Shown here piece after piece: positions 16,281 through 24,837 of a stretch of DNA of 64,000 nucleotides. The stretch lies in the NCBI RefSeq assembly GCF_007786235.1, contig NZ_VNFK01000016.1, positions 46,831-110,830 of the forward strand. Reading direction: 5' to 3'. This DNA is from Paenarthrobacter nitroguajacolicus (GTDB lineage: Bacteria; Actinomycetota; Actinomycetes; Actinomycetales; Micrococcaceae). The position numbers and the translations under genes were made by a program. Numbering within the stretch: the first letter of the stretch is position 1; the number at the start of each line of letters is the position of its first letter. The notes under the pieces were generated by a model. The model was not told the origin of the DNA. It worked only from the letters and a program-made list of their open reading frames with translations, and made no database searches.

Positions 16281-17014
16281 TGAAAGTTGTCATCGTTGGC
16301 GCAGGAAGCGTCGGCTCGTCCATTGCCCGTGAGCTCCTCGCCCACAACCACCAGATCCTGCTGATAGACCTCAAACCTGAGGTCATCGGTCGCAGTGGAC
16401 TGCGTGGTGCCCGCTGGCTGGTGGGCGATGCCTGCGAACTGAGCACCCTGCAGGACGCCAAACTTGAGGATGCCGACGTCGTGGTTTCCGCCACGGGCGA
16501 CGACAAAGTCAATCTTGTCGTGTCGCTGCTCGCCAAGACTGAATTCGGCGTGGGGCGAACCGTTGGCCGTGTCAATAACCCCAAGAATGACTGGATGTTC
16601 AACGATTCCTGGGGCGTCGACGTCGCGGTCAACACGCCGCAGCTCATGACAGCCCTGGTGGAAGAGGCCGTGGAGATCGGCGACATTGTCCGTTTGCTGA
16701 CCCTTCAGACCGGTGTGGCCTCGATCGTCGAATTCACCGTCCCGCACGACTCGCACATCATTGGCAGCACGGTGGGAGGGATCGAATGGCCGGAGGATGC
16801 AACACTGGTGGCCATTCTTCGCGACCAAGCCCCCATCACACCCACCCGAGACGACGTCCTGGACGGCGGCGACGAGCTGTTCTTCGTCACCACCATAGCC
16901 GCAGAGGACGGTCTGCGAGCGCTGCTGTCACCGGGATCCGCTGACGGGCAGGAACCCCGGGAAGGCGGCCCCGAAGTAACCGATCAGACCGCGGACGACG
17001 GCTTCGACGGCTGA
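16280..17014 (+). CDS. TrkA-type potassium uptake regulator (second of two)
   Basis: 244 residues with the Rossmann motif VVIVGAGSVGSSIARELL, then TrkA-C. It starts with GTG inside the stop of the preceding gene, so the two are coupled and probably form a hetero-oligomeric ring on the transporter. The C-terminal tail after GLRALLSPG is acidic and poorly conserved. Its last 31 bases overlap the convergent DUF3159 gene, so the two transcripts are antisense at their ends. Confidence 0.9.
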   Translation: MKVVIVGAGSVGSSIARELLAHNHQILLIDLKPEVIGRSGLRGARWLVGDACELSTLQDAKLEDADVVVSATGDDKVNLVVSLLAKTEFGVGRTVGRVNNPKNDWMFNDSWGVDVAVNTPQLMTALVEEAVEIGDIVRLLTLQTGVASIVEFTVPHDSHIIGSTVGGIEWPEDATLVAILRDQAPITPTRDDVLDGGDELFFVTTIAAEDGLRALLSPGSADGQEPREGGPEVTDQTADDGFDG

Positions 17015-17763
17015 GGCGCGGGCTTGGTGACCAGCCAAGCCACCCACAGGCCAAGGATGTAGAGCGGGGCACCCATGAGAAGCCTGGTGGTGGCCAACGC
17101 TGTCAGGCCGCCCTCCCCCATGAAGTACAGCGGCACCTGCACCACCAACCGGAGCGCCAGGACAGCCACGACGATCCAGGTACCGAGTTTGTAGGCCTTC
17201 AGGCGTTCGGGATCCTTTCGCCACTCCAGTCCCTCGTTACGAACGAAACCAAAGAGCAGGCCTGCCACCGGCCATTTGAGCGCGATGGAGAGGACCATGG
17301 CTGCGATGTAGGCGATGTTGGTGAAGAAGCCCAGGACGTAGAAGTCCTCCGCCTTTCCGGTGGTATTGGCCAACCAGGCGGAAATTCCGACGCCGACCAC
17401 ACCGGCAAGCGCCTGCGTCAGGGGACGTCGCTGGATCAGGCGAACAACCGTGAACACGGCTGCGGCAGCCAAGGCCGCGATCAGCGACGGCGTCAGGTCA
17501 CGGGTGATGGTGAACGCCACCAGGAAGACCAGGCCGGGGATGATGCTCTCGGCGATGCCCTGAACTCCACCCGCGGATTTCAGCATGTCGACGTGGCCCG
17601 CGCTGTTCCGGTGAAGCCCGGCCTTTTCGGCGTATCCGGCAGCGAGATCCGACATGCTGGGCCCTTCCACGCCGGCTTTGGCGGCATCCGACAACGGTGC
17701 CTCGTCATCGTGCGGCGTCGGCCGCACGGTGTCCTTCGGTTCCGAACCGTTGGCCGGGGTCAT
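16984..17763 (-). CDS. DUF3159 membrane protein
   Basis: 259 residues. A polar N-terminal stretch of about 70 residues is followed by about six membrane helices, including GLVFLVAFTITRDLTPSLIAALAAA (opening residues GLVFLVAFTI). The family is restricted to actinobacteria and has no known function. Its start overlaps the stop of the OB-fold gene (ATGA), so DUF3710, the OB-fold gene and DUF3159 form one operon. It lies beside TrkA genes in mycobacteria as well, so a role near ion homeostasis is possible but unproven. Confidence 0.88.
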   Translation of the reverse strand: MTPANGSEPKDTVRPTPHDDEAPLSDAAKAGVEGPSMSDLAAGYAEKAGLHRNSAGHVDMLKSAGGVQGIAESIIPGLVFLVAFTITRDLTPSLIAALAAAAVFTVVRLIQRRPLTQALAGVVGVGISAWLANTTGKAEDFYVLGFFTNIAYIAAMVLSIALKWPVAGLLFGFVRNEGLEWRKDPERLKAYKLGTWIVVAVLALRLVVQVPLYFMGEGGLTALATTRLLMGAPLYILGLWVAWLVTKPAPQPSKPSSAV

Positions 17764-18080
17764 AGATGCTCCTGACGGGAAAGTATTTCGTAGCGTGGAT
17801 TGAACATGGCCGGGAGACCGTCCACCCGTGTCACCATGCCCTTGAGTCGAAGCCGCACTCCGGCTTCAATTCCCGGAACACGGGTTCGGCCCAACCAGAT
17901 CACCCGGAGGCGGTCGTTGGGCTTTCCAGTCCCTCCAGGGGACACGGCCGAGCGGGCTCCGGGCCGCAGGGCGTCCACCACCACAGCTGAAAAGAAAGGC
18001 TGTTCGCTGGGTGGTTGGTGCGTCACCGATTCAATGAATCCGGTGCACACGGCCCTACCCCGGGCAGGAAGGTCGCGCAC
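17760..18080 (-). CDS. OB-fold nucleic-acid-binding-like protein
   Basis: About 106 residues. The C-terminal two thirds read LRVIWLGRTRVPGIEAG, then RLRLKGMVTR and FNPRYEIL. This matches the small OB-fold proteins found between DUF3710 and DUF3159 in actinobacteria. The start is a GTG at 18080, chosen because it is the first in-frame start after the DUF3710 stop and has a weak GGCAGGGA just upstream. A later GTG (before CTGFIESV) is possible. Compared with mycobacterial relatives the N-terminal helix seems shorter. It overlaps the DUF3159 start. Confidence 0.7.
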   Translation of the reverse strand: MRDLPARGRAVCTGFIESVTHQPPSEQPFFSAVVVDALRPGARSAVSPGGTGKPNDRLRVIWLGRTRVPGIEAGVRLRLKGMVTRVDGLPAMFNPRYEILSRQEHL

Positions 18081-18129
18081 TCCCTGCCTGTGGGGCTGCT
18101 GGTCGGCGAATCCGCCAAGACCCGGGGAA

Positions 18130-18873
18130 TCAGCCAATCTGGGTGATCTCCGGGCCCCGCTCCGGCTGCTGCAACTCGGGAGCATTCTGGGGAGTACCGG
18201 CCTGTCCTGGCACAGCTGCGTCCTTGGGCAGGCGGAGCTGCAGCAACTCGCGCGGCGGCATCGGGTTGTCACCGCGAACCACCACCACTCGGCGGAAGAG
18301 CTCTTCCAACCCGGCTGCGGCGTCGCGGTCCAACGCCGCTTCCCCGCCGAGGACGCCACGGAGGAACCAGCGGGGTCCGTCCACGCCCATGAAGCGGGCT
18401 GCCCGGAATCCGCGGCTGCCATCAGCGGCTTCTGCGGGGAGTTTGGCCACGAGCTCCGTGCCGAACGTTCCGGTAATTTCCTCGGTTTCACCACCCTGGC
18501 TGGCCACAGACTGGTTGATCTGTTCCCGAATCTCCTCCCACAGCCCCTCGGAACGGGGAGCCGCGAAGGCTTGGAGCTGGAGGCTGGATCCGGCAAGGTC
18601 CAATGTCACAGCGACCACGCGCTGGGTGGCTTCTTCCACCTCGAGCCTTAGCTGAAGACCTTCTGCCGGCGCGATCAGCAGCGCGCCAAGATCAACGTAG
18701 CCATCGTGGCTTTCAATCTCATCTACGTCCAGGGGGCCTTTACCCAGCCGGAAGTCGCCTCGCGTGCCCACCCCGTCCGGTTCAGGGCTCTGCGCCTCGG
18801 TACCGGATTCGTCGACGGTACCGGCGGTCTCCGACCGCTCGTCCTTGGACTTCTTGCCGCGCCCAAAAAGCAT
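18130..18873 (-). CDS. DUF3710 protein
   Basis: 247 residues, soluble. The N-terminus is charged and low in complexity (FGRGKKSKDERSE). The conserved core runs from YVDLGALLIAP through LQLQAFAAPRSEGLWEEIR to RWFLRGVLGGEAA and NPMPPRELLQLRLP. These are the diagnostic DUF3710 segments. The family is actinobacterial and of unknown function. AGGAG precedes the ATG by eight bases. It leads the operon with the OB-fold protein and DUF3159 and lies directly downstream of dut. Confidence 0.9.
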   Translation of the reverse strand: MLFGRGKKSKDERSETAGTVDESGTEAQSPEPDGVGTRGDFRLGKGPLDVDEIESHDGYVDLGALLIAPAEGLQLRLEVEEATQRVVAVTLDLAGSSLQLQAFAAPRSEGLWEEIREQINQSVASQGGETEEITGTFGTELVAKLPAEAADGSRGFRAARFMGVDGPRWFLRGVLGGEAALDRDAAAGLEELFRRVVVVRGDNPMPPRELLQLRLPKDAAVPGQAGTPQNAPELQQPERGPEITQIG

Positions 18874-18990
18874 TGGGTTTTCTCCTTAGTAGTGGTCTAT
18901 CCCCAAGTAAACCGCAACCACGTTCAACCACGTAAACCAAACCAATGAGCCAAGTCCCGGTCTGCAACGCACGCCGATTGAGTGGTCTGC

Positions 18991-19545
18991 TCAGGCCTTC
19001 GGTGCGTTGAAGCCGCCGGTGGAACCGAAGCCGCCGGTTCCTCGGACGGAATCAGTCAATTGGTCTACCGGCACGAACCGCGCGTATTCAACGCGCTGAA
19101 TCACCATCTGTGCAATTCTATCGCCGCGCTTGAGGTCGATGGCATGGTTTTGGTCAGTGTTGAGCAGCGTGACCGCGATTTCGCCGCGGTAACCGGCATC
19201 CACCGTCCCGGGGGCGTTCACGACGGTCAGCCCGTGCTTGGTGGCCAGGCCCGAGCGCGGGTGGATGAGGGCCACGAATCCGTGGGGCAGCGCAATGGAA
19301 ACACCAGTGGGAACAAGCTTCCGCTCGCCCGGGGCGAGGTAGACATCCTCACGGGCACGGAGGTCGGCGCCGGCATCGCCAGGGTGCGCATACGAGGGTG
19401 CTTCCAACCCGGCGTCGAGCATTTTCAACTGCACGTCCAATGTGGGGGCTCCGTATCCTGCGGGGGTGCTGCTGTCCGCGGGGGTGCTGCTGTCCGCTTT
19501 CGCGGGGGCTTCGTCTGTACTGAATACTGCGGTCTCGTTGCTCAC
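18991..19545 (-). CDS. dut: Deoxyuridine 5'-triphosphate nucleotidohydrolase (dUTPase)
   Basis: 184 residues from a GTG start. It hydrolyses dUTP to dUMP. The trimeric dUTPase motifs are all present: PGDAGADLRA, HPRSGLATKHG, NAPGTVDAGYRGEI, KRGDRIAQMVI and RGTGGFGSTGG. I chose GTG 19545 because TAGAAT lies eight bases upstream and makes a leaderless start. An ATG at 19572 would add nine residues, but its GGAG abuts the codon. The N-terminal extension holds a duplicated SSTPAD segment encoded by an 18-bp tandem repeat. Confidence 0.93.
   Translation of the reverse strand: MSNETAVFSTDEAPAKADSSTPADSSTPAGYGAPTLDVQLKMLDAGLEAPSYAHPGDAGADLRAREDVYLAPGERKLVPTGVSIALPHGFVALIHPRSGLATKHGLTVVNAPGTVDAGYRGEIAVTLLNTDQNHAIDLKRGDRIAQMVIQRVEYARFVPVDQLTDSVRGTGGFGSTGGFNAPKA
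19461..19496. repeat. 18-bp tandem duplication within dut
   Basis: Two exact copies of CGGGGGTGCTGCTGTCCG, in frame, encode the repeated Ser-Ser-Thr-Pro-Ala-Asp in the dispensable N-terminal tail of the dUTPase. Confidence 0.85.
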
Positions 19546-19553
19546 AGTGGACC

Positions 19554-19559
19554 ATTCTA
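19554..19559 (-). promoter_or_regulatory. -10 box of a leaderless promoter (dut)
   Basis: TAGAAT on the minus strand, eight bases before GTG 19545. Confidence 0.55.
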
Positions 19560-19639
19560 CGGTGAGTGGCATCTCCTGTGCCCTACCTCCCAGCCCACGT
19601 GATCACCGGACATGGACGCAGCGGCAGTCCATCGCCGGA

Positions 19640-19645
19640 TAAGCT
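19640..19645 (+). promoter_or_regulatory. -10 box of a leaderless promoter (DUF3093 gene)
   Basis: TAAGCT six bases before ATG 19652, with no Shine-Dalgarno sequence in between. Confidence 0.6.
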
Positions 19646-19651
19646 GGACCC

Positions 19652-20149
19652 ATGCCTACGCCTGACCAGTCCGTCCCTGTGCCTGCCCGGAACTCCCCCT
19701 CGTCCTCGGAGGTCCTGTACACGGAGAAACTGTGGCCGTCCGTGTGGATATGGATTGTGGTTGTTGGCCTGTCGGGCGCCGGCGTCCTCATGTTTGGTCC
19801 CATCAGCGCCGCCACTGGCATCATCGCCGCCCTCGTCTTGCTGGCAATCATGACCATCATGTTGGTGCTTTCCACTCCCACCATCACCGTCACACCTGAC
19901 ACCGTTCGTGTGGGCCGGGCGAGTATCGACCGCAAGTTTGTGGGTTCGGTCCAGGCATTCAAGAAAGCGGAAGCCACGGCAGAACGAGGCCCCCGCCTCA
20001 ATGGGCTGGCATATATGTGCTTCCGGGGTTGGATCGACCCTGTGGTCAAGATCGAGATCACGGACCCGGCGGACCGGACACCTTACTGGCTGGCGTCGTC
20101 CCGGAGGCCGGATGAGCTCGTTTCGGCGCTGACGGCACCGCGAAAATGA
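19652..20149 (+). CDS. DUF3093 membrane protein
   Basis: 165 residues. Two membrane helices (about 28-51 and 55-75) are followed by a soluble domain with TITVTPDTVRVGRASI and a C-terminal YWLASSRRPDELVSAL, typical of DUF3093. The family is actinobacterial and uncharacterised. It is divergent from dut, and both seem leaderless. It runs towards DUF4193 with a 31-base gap that shows no clear terminator. Confidence 0.88.
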   Translation: MPTPDQSVPVPARNSPSSSEVLYTEKLWPSVWIWIVVVGLSGAGVLMFGPISAATGIIAALVLLAIMTIMLVLSTPTITVTPDTVRVGRASIDRKFVGSVQAFKKAEATAERGPRLNGLAYMCFRGWIDPVVKIEITDPADRTPYWLASSRRPDELVSALTAPRK

Positions 20150-20180
20150 CAGCTACCAGCCACACGGCTTGTCCTGTCTT

Positions 20181-20480
20181 TTAGCTCTCGCACTCGGTGC
20201 AGTACAGGTGCCCACCCCTCTCGGCAGCGATCTGGGACCTGTGTTTGACCAGGAAGCAGTTGAAACACGTGAATTCGTCCGCCTGGGGCGGCATGACCTG
20301 AATCAGGAGTTCCTCTCCTGAGAGGTCGGCTCCCGGCAATTCGAAGCCATCGGCGAGCTCGGTTTCATCGACGTCCACCGCGGAGGATTGCTTCCCCGAC
20401 TGGCGCGTCTTGAGCTCCTCCAGGGAATCCTCGCTGACATCTTCCTCGGTCTTCCGAGGGGCATCGTAATCGGTGGCCAT
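20181..20480 (-). CDS. DUF4193 zinc-ribbon-like protein
   Basis: 99 residues, acidic. The start MATDYDAPRK was chosen for AAGGAAGG upstream; longer in-frame starts lack support. The C-terminal part has a CxxC pair in FTCFNCFLVKH and another in YCTECES, which should bind one zinc ion. Proteins of this kind are highly conserved in actinobacteria and sit next to dut and sepH or sigA. The function is unknown. The short zinc ribbon and acidic N-terminus fit a role in binding a transcription or translation component, but this is inference. Confidence 0.9.
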   Translation of the reverse strand: MATDYDAPRKTEEDVSEDSLEELKTRQSGKQSSAVDVDETELADGFELPGADLSGEELLIQVMPPQADEFTCFNCFLVKHRSQIAAERGGHLYCTECES

Positions 20481-20768
20481 GGTCCTTCCTTGTCCTCCGT
20501 ACCTGTTGCGGGTGGAATGCCGGCCGTGGCGGGACCTCCCGCCGCCGGTGTATGGGTGCAACGCCGGACGCACCGGTTTTGTGCCCGATATCGGGCAGAT
20601 TGTCCTCCCCCCGTCCACGAAAGTCCATAGACACTGTCCTGGACCGGAAACCCCGATATTCGGAAGGTTTCACCGGAAAATCACGGCACGCCCTCTGTCC
20701 TAGTAGGAAAAGGCCCCGGCGGGTGGCAGAGTTTCGAATGTCAGTTATGCCATGTGGTGGAGGGTGTT
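20481..20768. other. Divergent promoter region DUF4193 / sepH
   Basis: 288 non-coding bases. It contains two related palindromes (20582-20597 and 20653-20663). No tRNA, hairpin terminator or additional short gene with a good ribosome site was found. Confidence 0.6.
20582..20597. promoter_or_regulatory. Perfect 16-bp palindrome, candidate operator for DUF4193/sepH
   Basis: TGCCCGATATCGGGCA is a perfect inverted repeat, about 100 bases before DUF4193 and 170 before sepH. A related copy, CCGATATTCGG, lies at 20653-20663. Confidence 0.5.
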
Positions 20769-22109
20769 ATGCAGGATCTACGACTGGTAGGCGTCCACGA
20801 CGACGGCGGGCATCTGCTCCTCAGCGGTCCCGGTGGTGCGATGTTCCAGCTTCCGATCGACGAGGCCCTCCGGGCTGCAGCGAGCCGGACCCCCGCCCAA
20901 GTGGCTGCGCGTGCCTCCAATACTCCGATTGCCATGTCCCCGCGGGACATCCAGTCCAGAATTCGAAGCGGAGCCACTGCGGCTGAAGTTGCCGAGCTTT
21001 CCGGCCTTCCGTTGGCCAACGTCCAGCGCTACGAAGGCCCTGTGCTGGCAGAGCGTGAGTACGTGGTGCGGCAGGCCCGCAACATCGAGGTCGCTTCCCC
21101 TGCCCCCGGCCATGACATCTATCGCTCGGCTTTCGGTGACACCCCGGCCACTCTCGGCGACATGGTGGATCACCGTCTTGCTGCCCACGGTATTGATACC
21201 GCGACGGTCGAATGGGACTCCTGGCGCCGCCCCGATGGTTCCTGGACGGTGGTTGCACGGTTCGAGACAGTACCGGGCGCCCACGGGAGCATCGGCGAGG
21301 AACCTCCCGCCATGTGGACTTTCAGCCCCCAGCGCAAGTCGCTGCAGAATGCCAACCGGTGGGCCCAGCAACTCAGTGAACTCGAGCCTCTGGACGGTCC
21401 TGTACCCGCACGAAGGCTTGCTGCTGTCTCTGACAGGCCATTCGATTTCGAGAGCGACGCCGAGGCAGCTGCACGCACGTCCGCGAAGGAATCGGACAGC
21501 CTCCTGGAAATGCTCCGATCACGCCGCGGCCAACGCCTGGGGGTAGACGAGGACGGCGACGACGCCTTGGCCGTCCTGCTAAGTAACGTTCCGGCAGCCC
21601 ACCCGCGCCCCGGTGACGACGCTGACGAGATCTCCGAAGAATTCGTCATTGCGGACGCCGAACCAGCTGCACCGGTGGCCGAGGAACCGGCGCGGAAGGA
21701 CGGGCGGCCATCGATGCTTTCCCGGCTGAGCCTGGCTCCCCGGCACTTTGACACCCATGATGATGACGACGATTCGCTCAAACTTCACAATGGCGTCAGC
21801 ACGGATACCCGCGAAATTACGGTGGTGGCCAGCCCGCTGCGACCCGTCACATCGCTAACGCCACGCAAGCCCGCCGGGCTCGACGAACTGCTCGGCGGCA
21901 GCGTGAATGCCCAGCCCCAGGTGGGAGGCGAGACTCCGCGCGCGGAGTCACCGCAGGAGAACCCCCGTGGCGAATCTGCCGCTGATGTTACAAAGGACCC
22001 CGAGGTCGCAAAAGACCCTGACGCCCCCGCAGAACGTCAGCCGTCCCGACCGAAGAGGTCCAGCATTCCCAGCTGGGATGAGATCGTTTTCGGGGCTCGC
22101 GGAGACTAG
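20769..22109 (+). CDS. sepH: Septation protein SepH
   Basis: 446 residues, DUF3071 family. SepH stimulates assembly of the FtsZ ring in actinobacteria. The conserved N-terminal domain opens MQDLRLVGVHDDG and includes LLSGPGG, LPIDEALRAA and a helix-turn-helix (SPRDIQSRIRSGATAAEVAEL, first residues SPRDIQSRIRSG) near residues 60-110. A conserved segment around VEWDSWRRPDGSW to MWTFSP follows. The rest is disordered, acidic and Pro-rich, as in the family, and it ends with RSSIPSWDEIVFG, a typical terminal motif. GGAGG precedes the ATG. The tdk gene converges 16 bases downstream. Confidence 0.93.
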   Translation: MQDLRLVGVHDDGGHLLLSGPGGAMFQLPIDEALRAAASRTPAQVAARASNTPIAMSPRDIQSRIRSGATAAEVAELSGLPLANVQRYEGPVLAEREYVVRQARNIEVASPAPGHDIYRSAFGDTPATLGDMVDHRLAAHGIDTATVEWDSWRRPDGSWTVVARFETVPGAHGSIGEEPPAMWTFSPQRKSLQNANRWAQQLSELEPLDGPVPARRLAAVSDRPFDFESDAEAAARTSAKESDSLLEMLRSRRGQRLGVDEDGDDALAVLLSNVPAAHPRPGDDADEISEEFVIADAEPAAPVAEEPARKDGRPSMLSRLSLAPRHFDTHDDDDDSLKLHNGVSTDTREITVVASPLRPVTSLTPRKPAGLDELLGGSVNAQPQVGGETPRAESPQENPRGESAADVTKDPEVAKDPDAPAERQPSRPKRSSIPSWDEIVFGARGD

Positions 22110-22125
22110 CCGCAGGCCCCGGCAG

Positions 22126-22836
22126 TCACCCCTGCCGAAGTGCTCCTGCACCGGGCCAAAGACAAGCATCAACGTCGAATGGCAGCGGCTGGTCGGCCCC
22201 TGCCATCACGTTGGCGCCGTGTGCGGTGACACGCCTCATGTAATGGCGGCGGCAGAGCGTCTCATATCCCACGGCGTCCGCATCGGAGATGTCGTCGCCT
22301 GTAGCGGGGGCGACGTCGCCCACCATCACTTGCTCGCCTTCCACCACCATGATGCCGTTCACCGTCCGGGCATTCTGCGTTGCCCGGCGGCCGCACCAGC
22401 ACAGGGCTTCCACCTGCAGCACCTGAACCTTGTCGGCGAGCTCAATGAGGCGCTGCGAGCCGGGGAACAACCTGGTGCGGAAGTCGGACGTAATCCCGAA
22501 GGCAAAGACATCCACGTCCATTTCGTCCACCACCCGTGCCAACTGCTCCACCTGGGACGCCGAGTAGAACTGCGCTTCATCACAGATCAGGTAGTCAACG
22601 CGAAGGCCGCTGGTGCGTCGGGCAACAACCTCGTCCCAGAAATCAGTGTCGCCACCAACTTCCACGGCGTCGGTCTGCAGGCCCAGCCTGCTGGAGATCG
22701 TCGAATCCCCCGCGCGGTCGTTACAGCTGAAGCGGACGCCTCCGCGGCCTCGTGCTCGGTGGTTGTAGTCCATTTGGAGGGCCAGCGTGGACTTGCCGCA
22801 GTCCATGGTCCCTGAGAAGAAGACCAGCTCAGCCAC
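22126..22836 (-). CDS. tdk: Thymidine kinase (type II)
   Basis: 236 residues. It phosphorylates thymidine to dTMP in nucleotide salvage. The P-loop FSGTMDCGKSTLA is at the N-terminus, CDEAQFY holds the catalytic Glu, and ITSDFRTRLFPGS is the Mg/lasso region. One zinc cysteine pair is visible in CWCGRRA, and LCRRHY gives a third cysteine and a histidine. The length is slightly above the usual 190-210 because of a C-terminal tail. It begins with GTG, overlapping the previous gene by eight bases. Confidence 0.94.
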   Translation of the reverse strand: MAELVFFSGTMDCGKSTLALQMDYNHRARGRGGVRFSCNDRAGDSTISSRLGLQTDAVEVGGDTDFWDEVVARRTSGLRVDYLICDEAQFYSASQVEQLARVVDEMDVDVFAFGITSDFRTRLFPGSQRLIELADKVQVLQVEALCWCGRRATQNARTVNGIMVVEGEQVMVGDVAPATGDDISDADAVGYETLCRRHYMRRVTAHGANVMAGADQPLPFDVDACLWPGAGALRQG

Positions 22837-24058
22837 GCTTGCCCTTTCGGCCGGCAGCAGTAAAGCACAGCAGGGGTACTTCGCGTTCGGCCTTGGTCAG
22901 CGAACCGTGCTGACCCACCACCTCCAGTGATGCCGGCCTGGCCCGGCGGGTGTCATACAGCGCCAGGGTATCGCGGGCTGCGATCATGACGTCGCCGATG
23001 CGGGGTGCCACCTCAGGGCGGACTGTGCCAAACAAGCCGGCCTCGGAAGCCTGGCCGCGGGTGAAAACCCAGATCCGTTCGCCGAAGCGCCGACGCCAGG
23101 CGGCAATCAGTGAGTCCCGGTGGGCCTCGGTGGCATCCGGTTCAAGGTAGAGGTGCACCATGCGAGGTTCTCCCGCTGTGTGCCGGACACCGGCAACCAA
23201 CGATTCGTCAGCGGAGTAGTCCAGGCGTTGGGATTCGGGGACGTCCAGCATGCCGTGGTCTCCGGTGAGCAGGATGGTGGTCCCCGCCGGCAACGTGGCG
23301 GAAAGCCTCTTGACCGTGGAGTCGAGCTCTTCAAGCTGGTGCTCCCACCGATCCGATTGGCAGCCGTAACGGTGCCCGGCTTTGTCGAGCTCGTTGACGT
23401 AGAAGTACATCAGTGATTTTTCGCCGCCGGACATGGCTTCCGCAGCTGCGGCCGTCCGCGCGTGGAGCGTGGTGCCGCCAACGAATCGACTTCCCCGGAG
23501 CGCCGCCTGGGTCATCGGGGAATTGCCAAATTGCGGCAGGCTGACCGTCACGACGTCCAGCTCCGAGGCCACGCGTTCAAAAACGGTAGCGTGAGGTTGC
23601 CACTTGGCCGGGTCCACCAGCGGATCCCAGTTGCCCAAGAGGTTCACTACCTTGTCCTGTGCGGGATCGAGGACGTCGTAGCCCACCATGCCATGCTGCC
23701 CTGCCGGCAGCCCGGTACCGAGGCTCGCGAGGGAAGCCGCCGTGGTGCTGGGGAAGGCGGAGTCGATCCACTGCGGGACGTTTCGCTGTCCGCCAGCAAG
23801 GACTGAACGGAGGAAGGGCGTGTGGGAGGACTTCTGCTTGAGCAGGTTCCGCCCCAGTCCATCGGCCAGAACAACGCAGACACGCTGAGCTGAAGGCAAC
23901 TGCAGCTGGTTGGTGAAGCCGGGCACGCCGAGCGCGGCAGCGGAACTCGTGAAGACCTCAGCGATCGACTTGCTCCCGAAGAGCGGGGCCGAGGGGAGGT
24001 GGTCGTGAGAGGCTGCCCCGGGAGCTGTGTCCACGTGGTTCTGTGCAGTTTCCCTCAA
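22829..24058 (-). CDS. Alkaline-phosphatase-superfamily phosphodiesterase/nucleotide pyrophosphatase-like protein
   Basis: 409 residues of the type I phosphodiesterase/nucleotide pyrophosphatase group. Metal and nucleophile motifs are VLADGLGRNLL, the nucleophile in FPSTTAASLASLGTGLPAG, ELDKAGHRYG and LTGDHGML. GQHGSLT supplies the last His. There is no signal peptide, so it probably acts in the cytoplasm. The substrate is unknown. The start is a TTG that overlaps the DUF5998 stop (TTGA). The order DUF5998, phosphodiesterase, tdk is therefore an operon. Confidence 0.88.
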   Translation of the reverse strand: MRETAQNHVDTAPGAASHDHLPSAPLFGSKSIAEVFTSSAAALGVPGFTNQLQLPSAQRVCVVLADGLGRNLLKQKSSHTPFLRSVLAGGQRNVPQWIDSAFPSTTAASLASLGTGLPAGQHGMVGYDVLDPAQDKVVNLLGNWDPLVDPAKWQPHATVFERVASELDVVTVSLPQFGNSPMTQAALRGSRFVGGTTLHARTAAAAEAMSGGEKSLMYFYVNELDKAGHRYGCQSDRWEHQLEELDSTVKRLSATLPAGTTILLTGDHGMLDVPESQRLDYSADESLVAGVRHTAGEPRMVHLYLEPDATEAHRDSLIAAWRRRFGERIWVFTRGQASEAGLFGTVRPEVAPRIGDVMIAARDTLALYDTRRARPASLEVVGQHGSLTKAEREVPLLCFTAAGRKGKRG

Positions 24059-24780
24059 CGCTGATGTCCGCGGCTGAGGCGGTTGCTGAAGACGCCCGAA
24101 CGCGGCCTGGGCGCAGGGATACTGGCATGCTGGACAGGGCTCGGGTTACCCGTGTTGACCGCGCGCAGTGCACGGGCAAAGAGCTTGGCGTCCTGGACGG
24201 CCTGGAGGCCATCGGCCTCGGCGCTGATGCGCAGTACGATGTCTTCCTGGGCGATGGTTCCGCTGTAGCCGTGATCGGCCTCGCACTGCGGATCCCCGCA
24301 GCTCGCCGGTCCCATGTCCATCCGTTGCCCGCCGGACCATGCAATGGACACGGTCAGCTCGCGGACGGGATCGGACGGTTTGTAGTCCTGGGGCTGGGAG
24401 TACATGTAGCTCAGGACCACCGAACGGATTTGGGCCACCGGGACGGACTCGGTGGAAATCTGGGCAACGATTTGCTCACCGGCTTCGTCCAACTGCTGGT
24501 CGTCCACGTGGGTGATCACCAGCATGTCCTCCGTCAGGACCAGCACGGTAATGTGCCGGCGAACTTCGGCACGGTCGAAGTGCGTCTCCAGATGCACCAG
24601 GTGTGACAAGCACTCGCGGCCGTCCAAGGCGTCGTCCACGACGTCGGCAACCAACCGCGGGTAGAAACCTGCTTGCTGCAGTGCCTGGTCCAGACTCTGT
24701 CCCTGCGAGCTGTGATGATGCGCGGTGTGGTGCCCGGTGTTGGACGGGCGGGATTGAGGCGTCGGAGACTGGGTGCTCAT
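24055..24780 (-). CDS. DUF5998 protein
   Basis: 241 residues, soluble. A His/Ser/Pro-rich N-terminus (TGHHTAHHHSSQ) precedes the conserved core, LVADVVDDALDGREC to ETHFDRAEVRRHITVLVLT. Further conserved segments are VLSYMYSQPQDY and MGPASCGDPQCEADHGY. This pattern is typical of DUF5998 of actinobacteria, whose function is unknown. The two cysteines and histidine in the latter segment could bind metal. It is the first gene of the operon with the phosphodiesterase and tdk. Confidence 0.85.
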   Translation of the reverse strand: MSTQSPTPQSRPSNTGHHTAHHHSSQGQSLDQALQQAGFYPRLVADVVDDALDGRECLSHLVHLETHFDRAEVRRHITVLVLTEDMLVITHVDDQQLDEAGEQIVAQISTESVPVAQIRSVVLSYMYSQPQDYKPSDPVRELTVSIAWSGGQRMDMGPASCGDPQCEADHGYSGTIAQEDIVLRISAEADGLQAVQDAKLFARALRAVNTGNPSPVQHASIPAPRPRSGVFSNRLSRGHQR

Positions 24781-24837
24781 CCCCCCATTTTCACAGATCG
24801 CTTGGTGACTTCCTAACCGTGCGCTTCGCCTCTGTGG

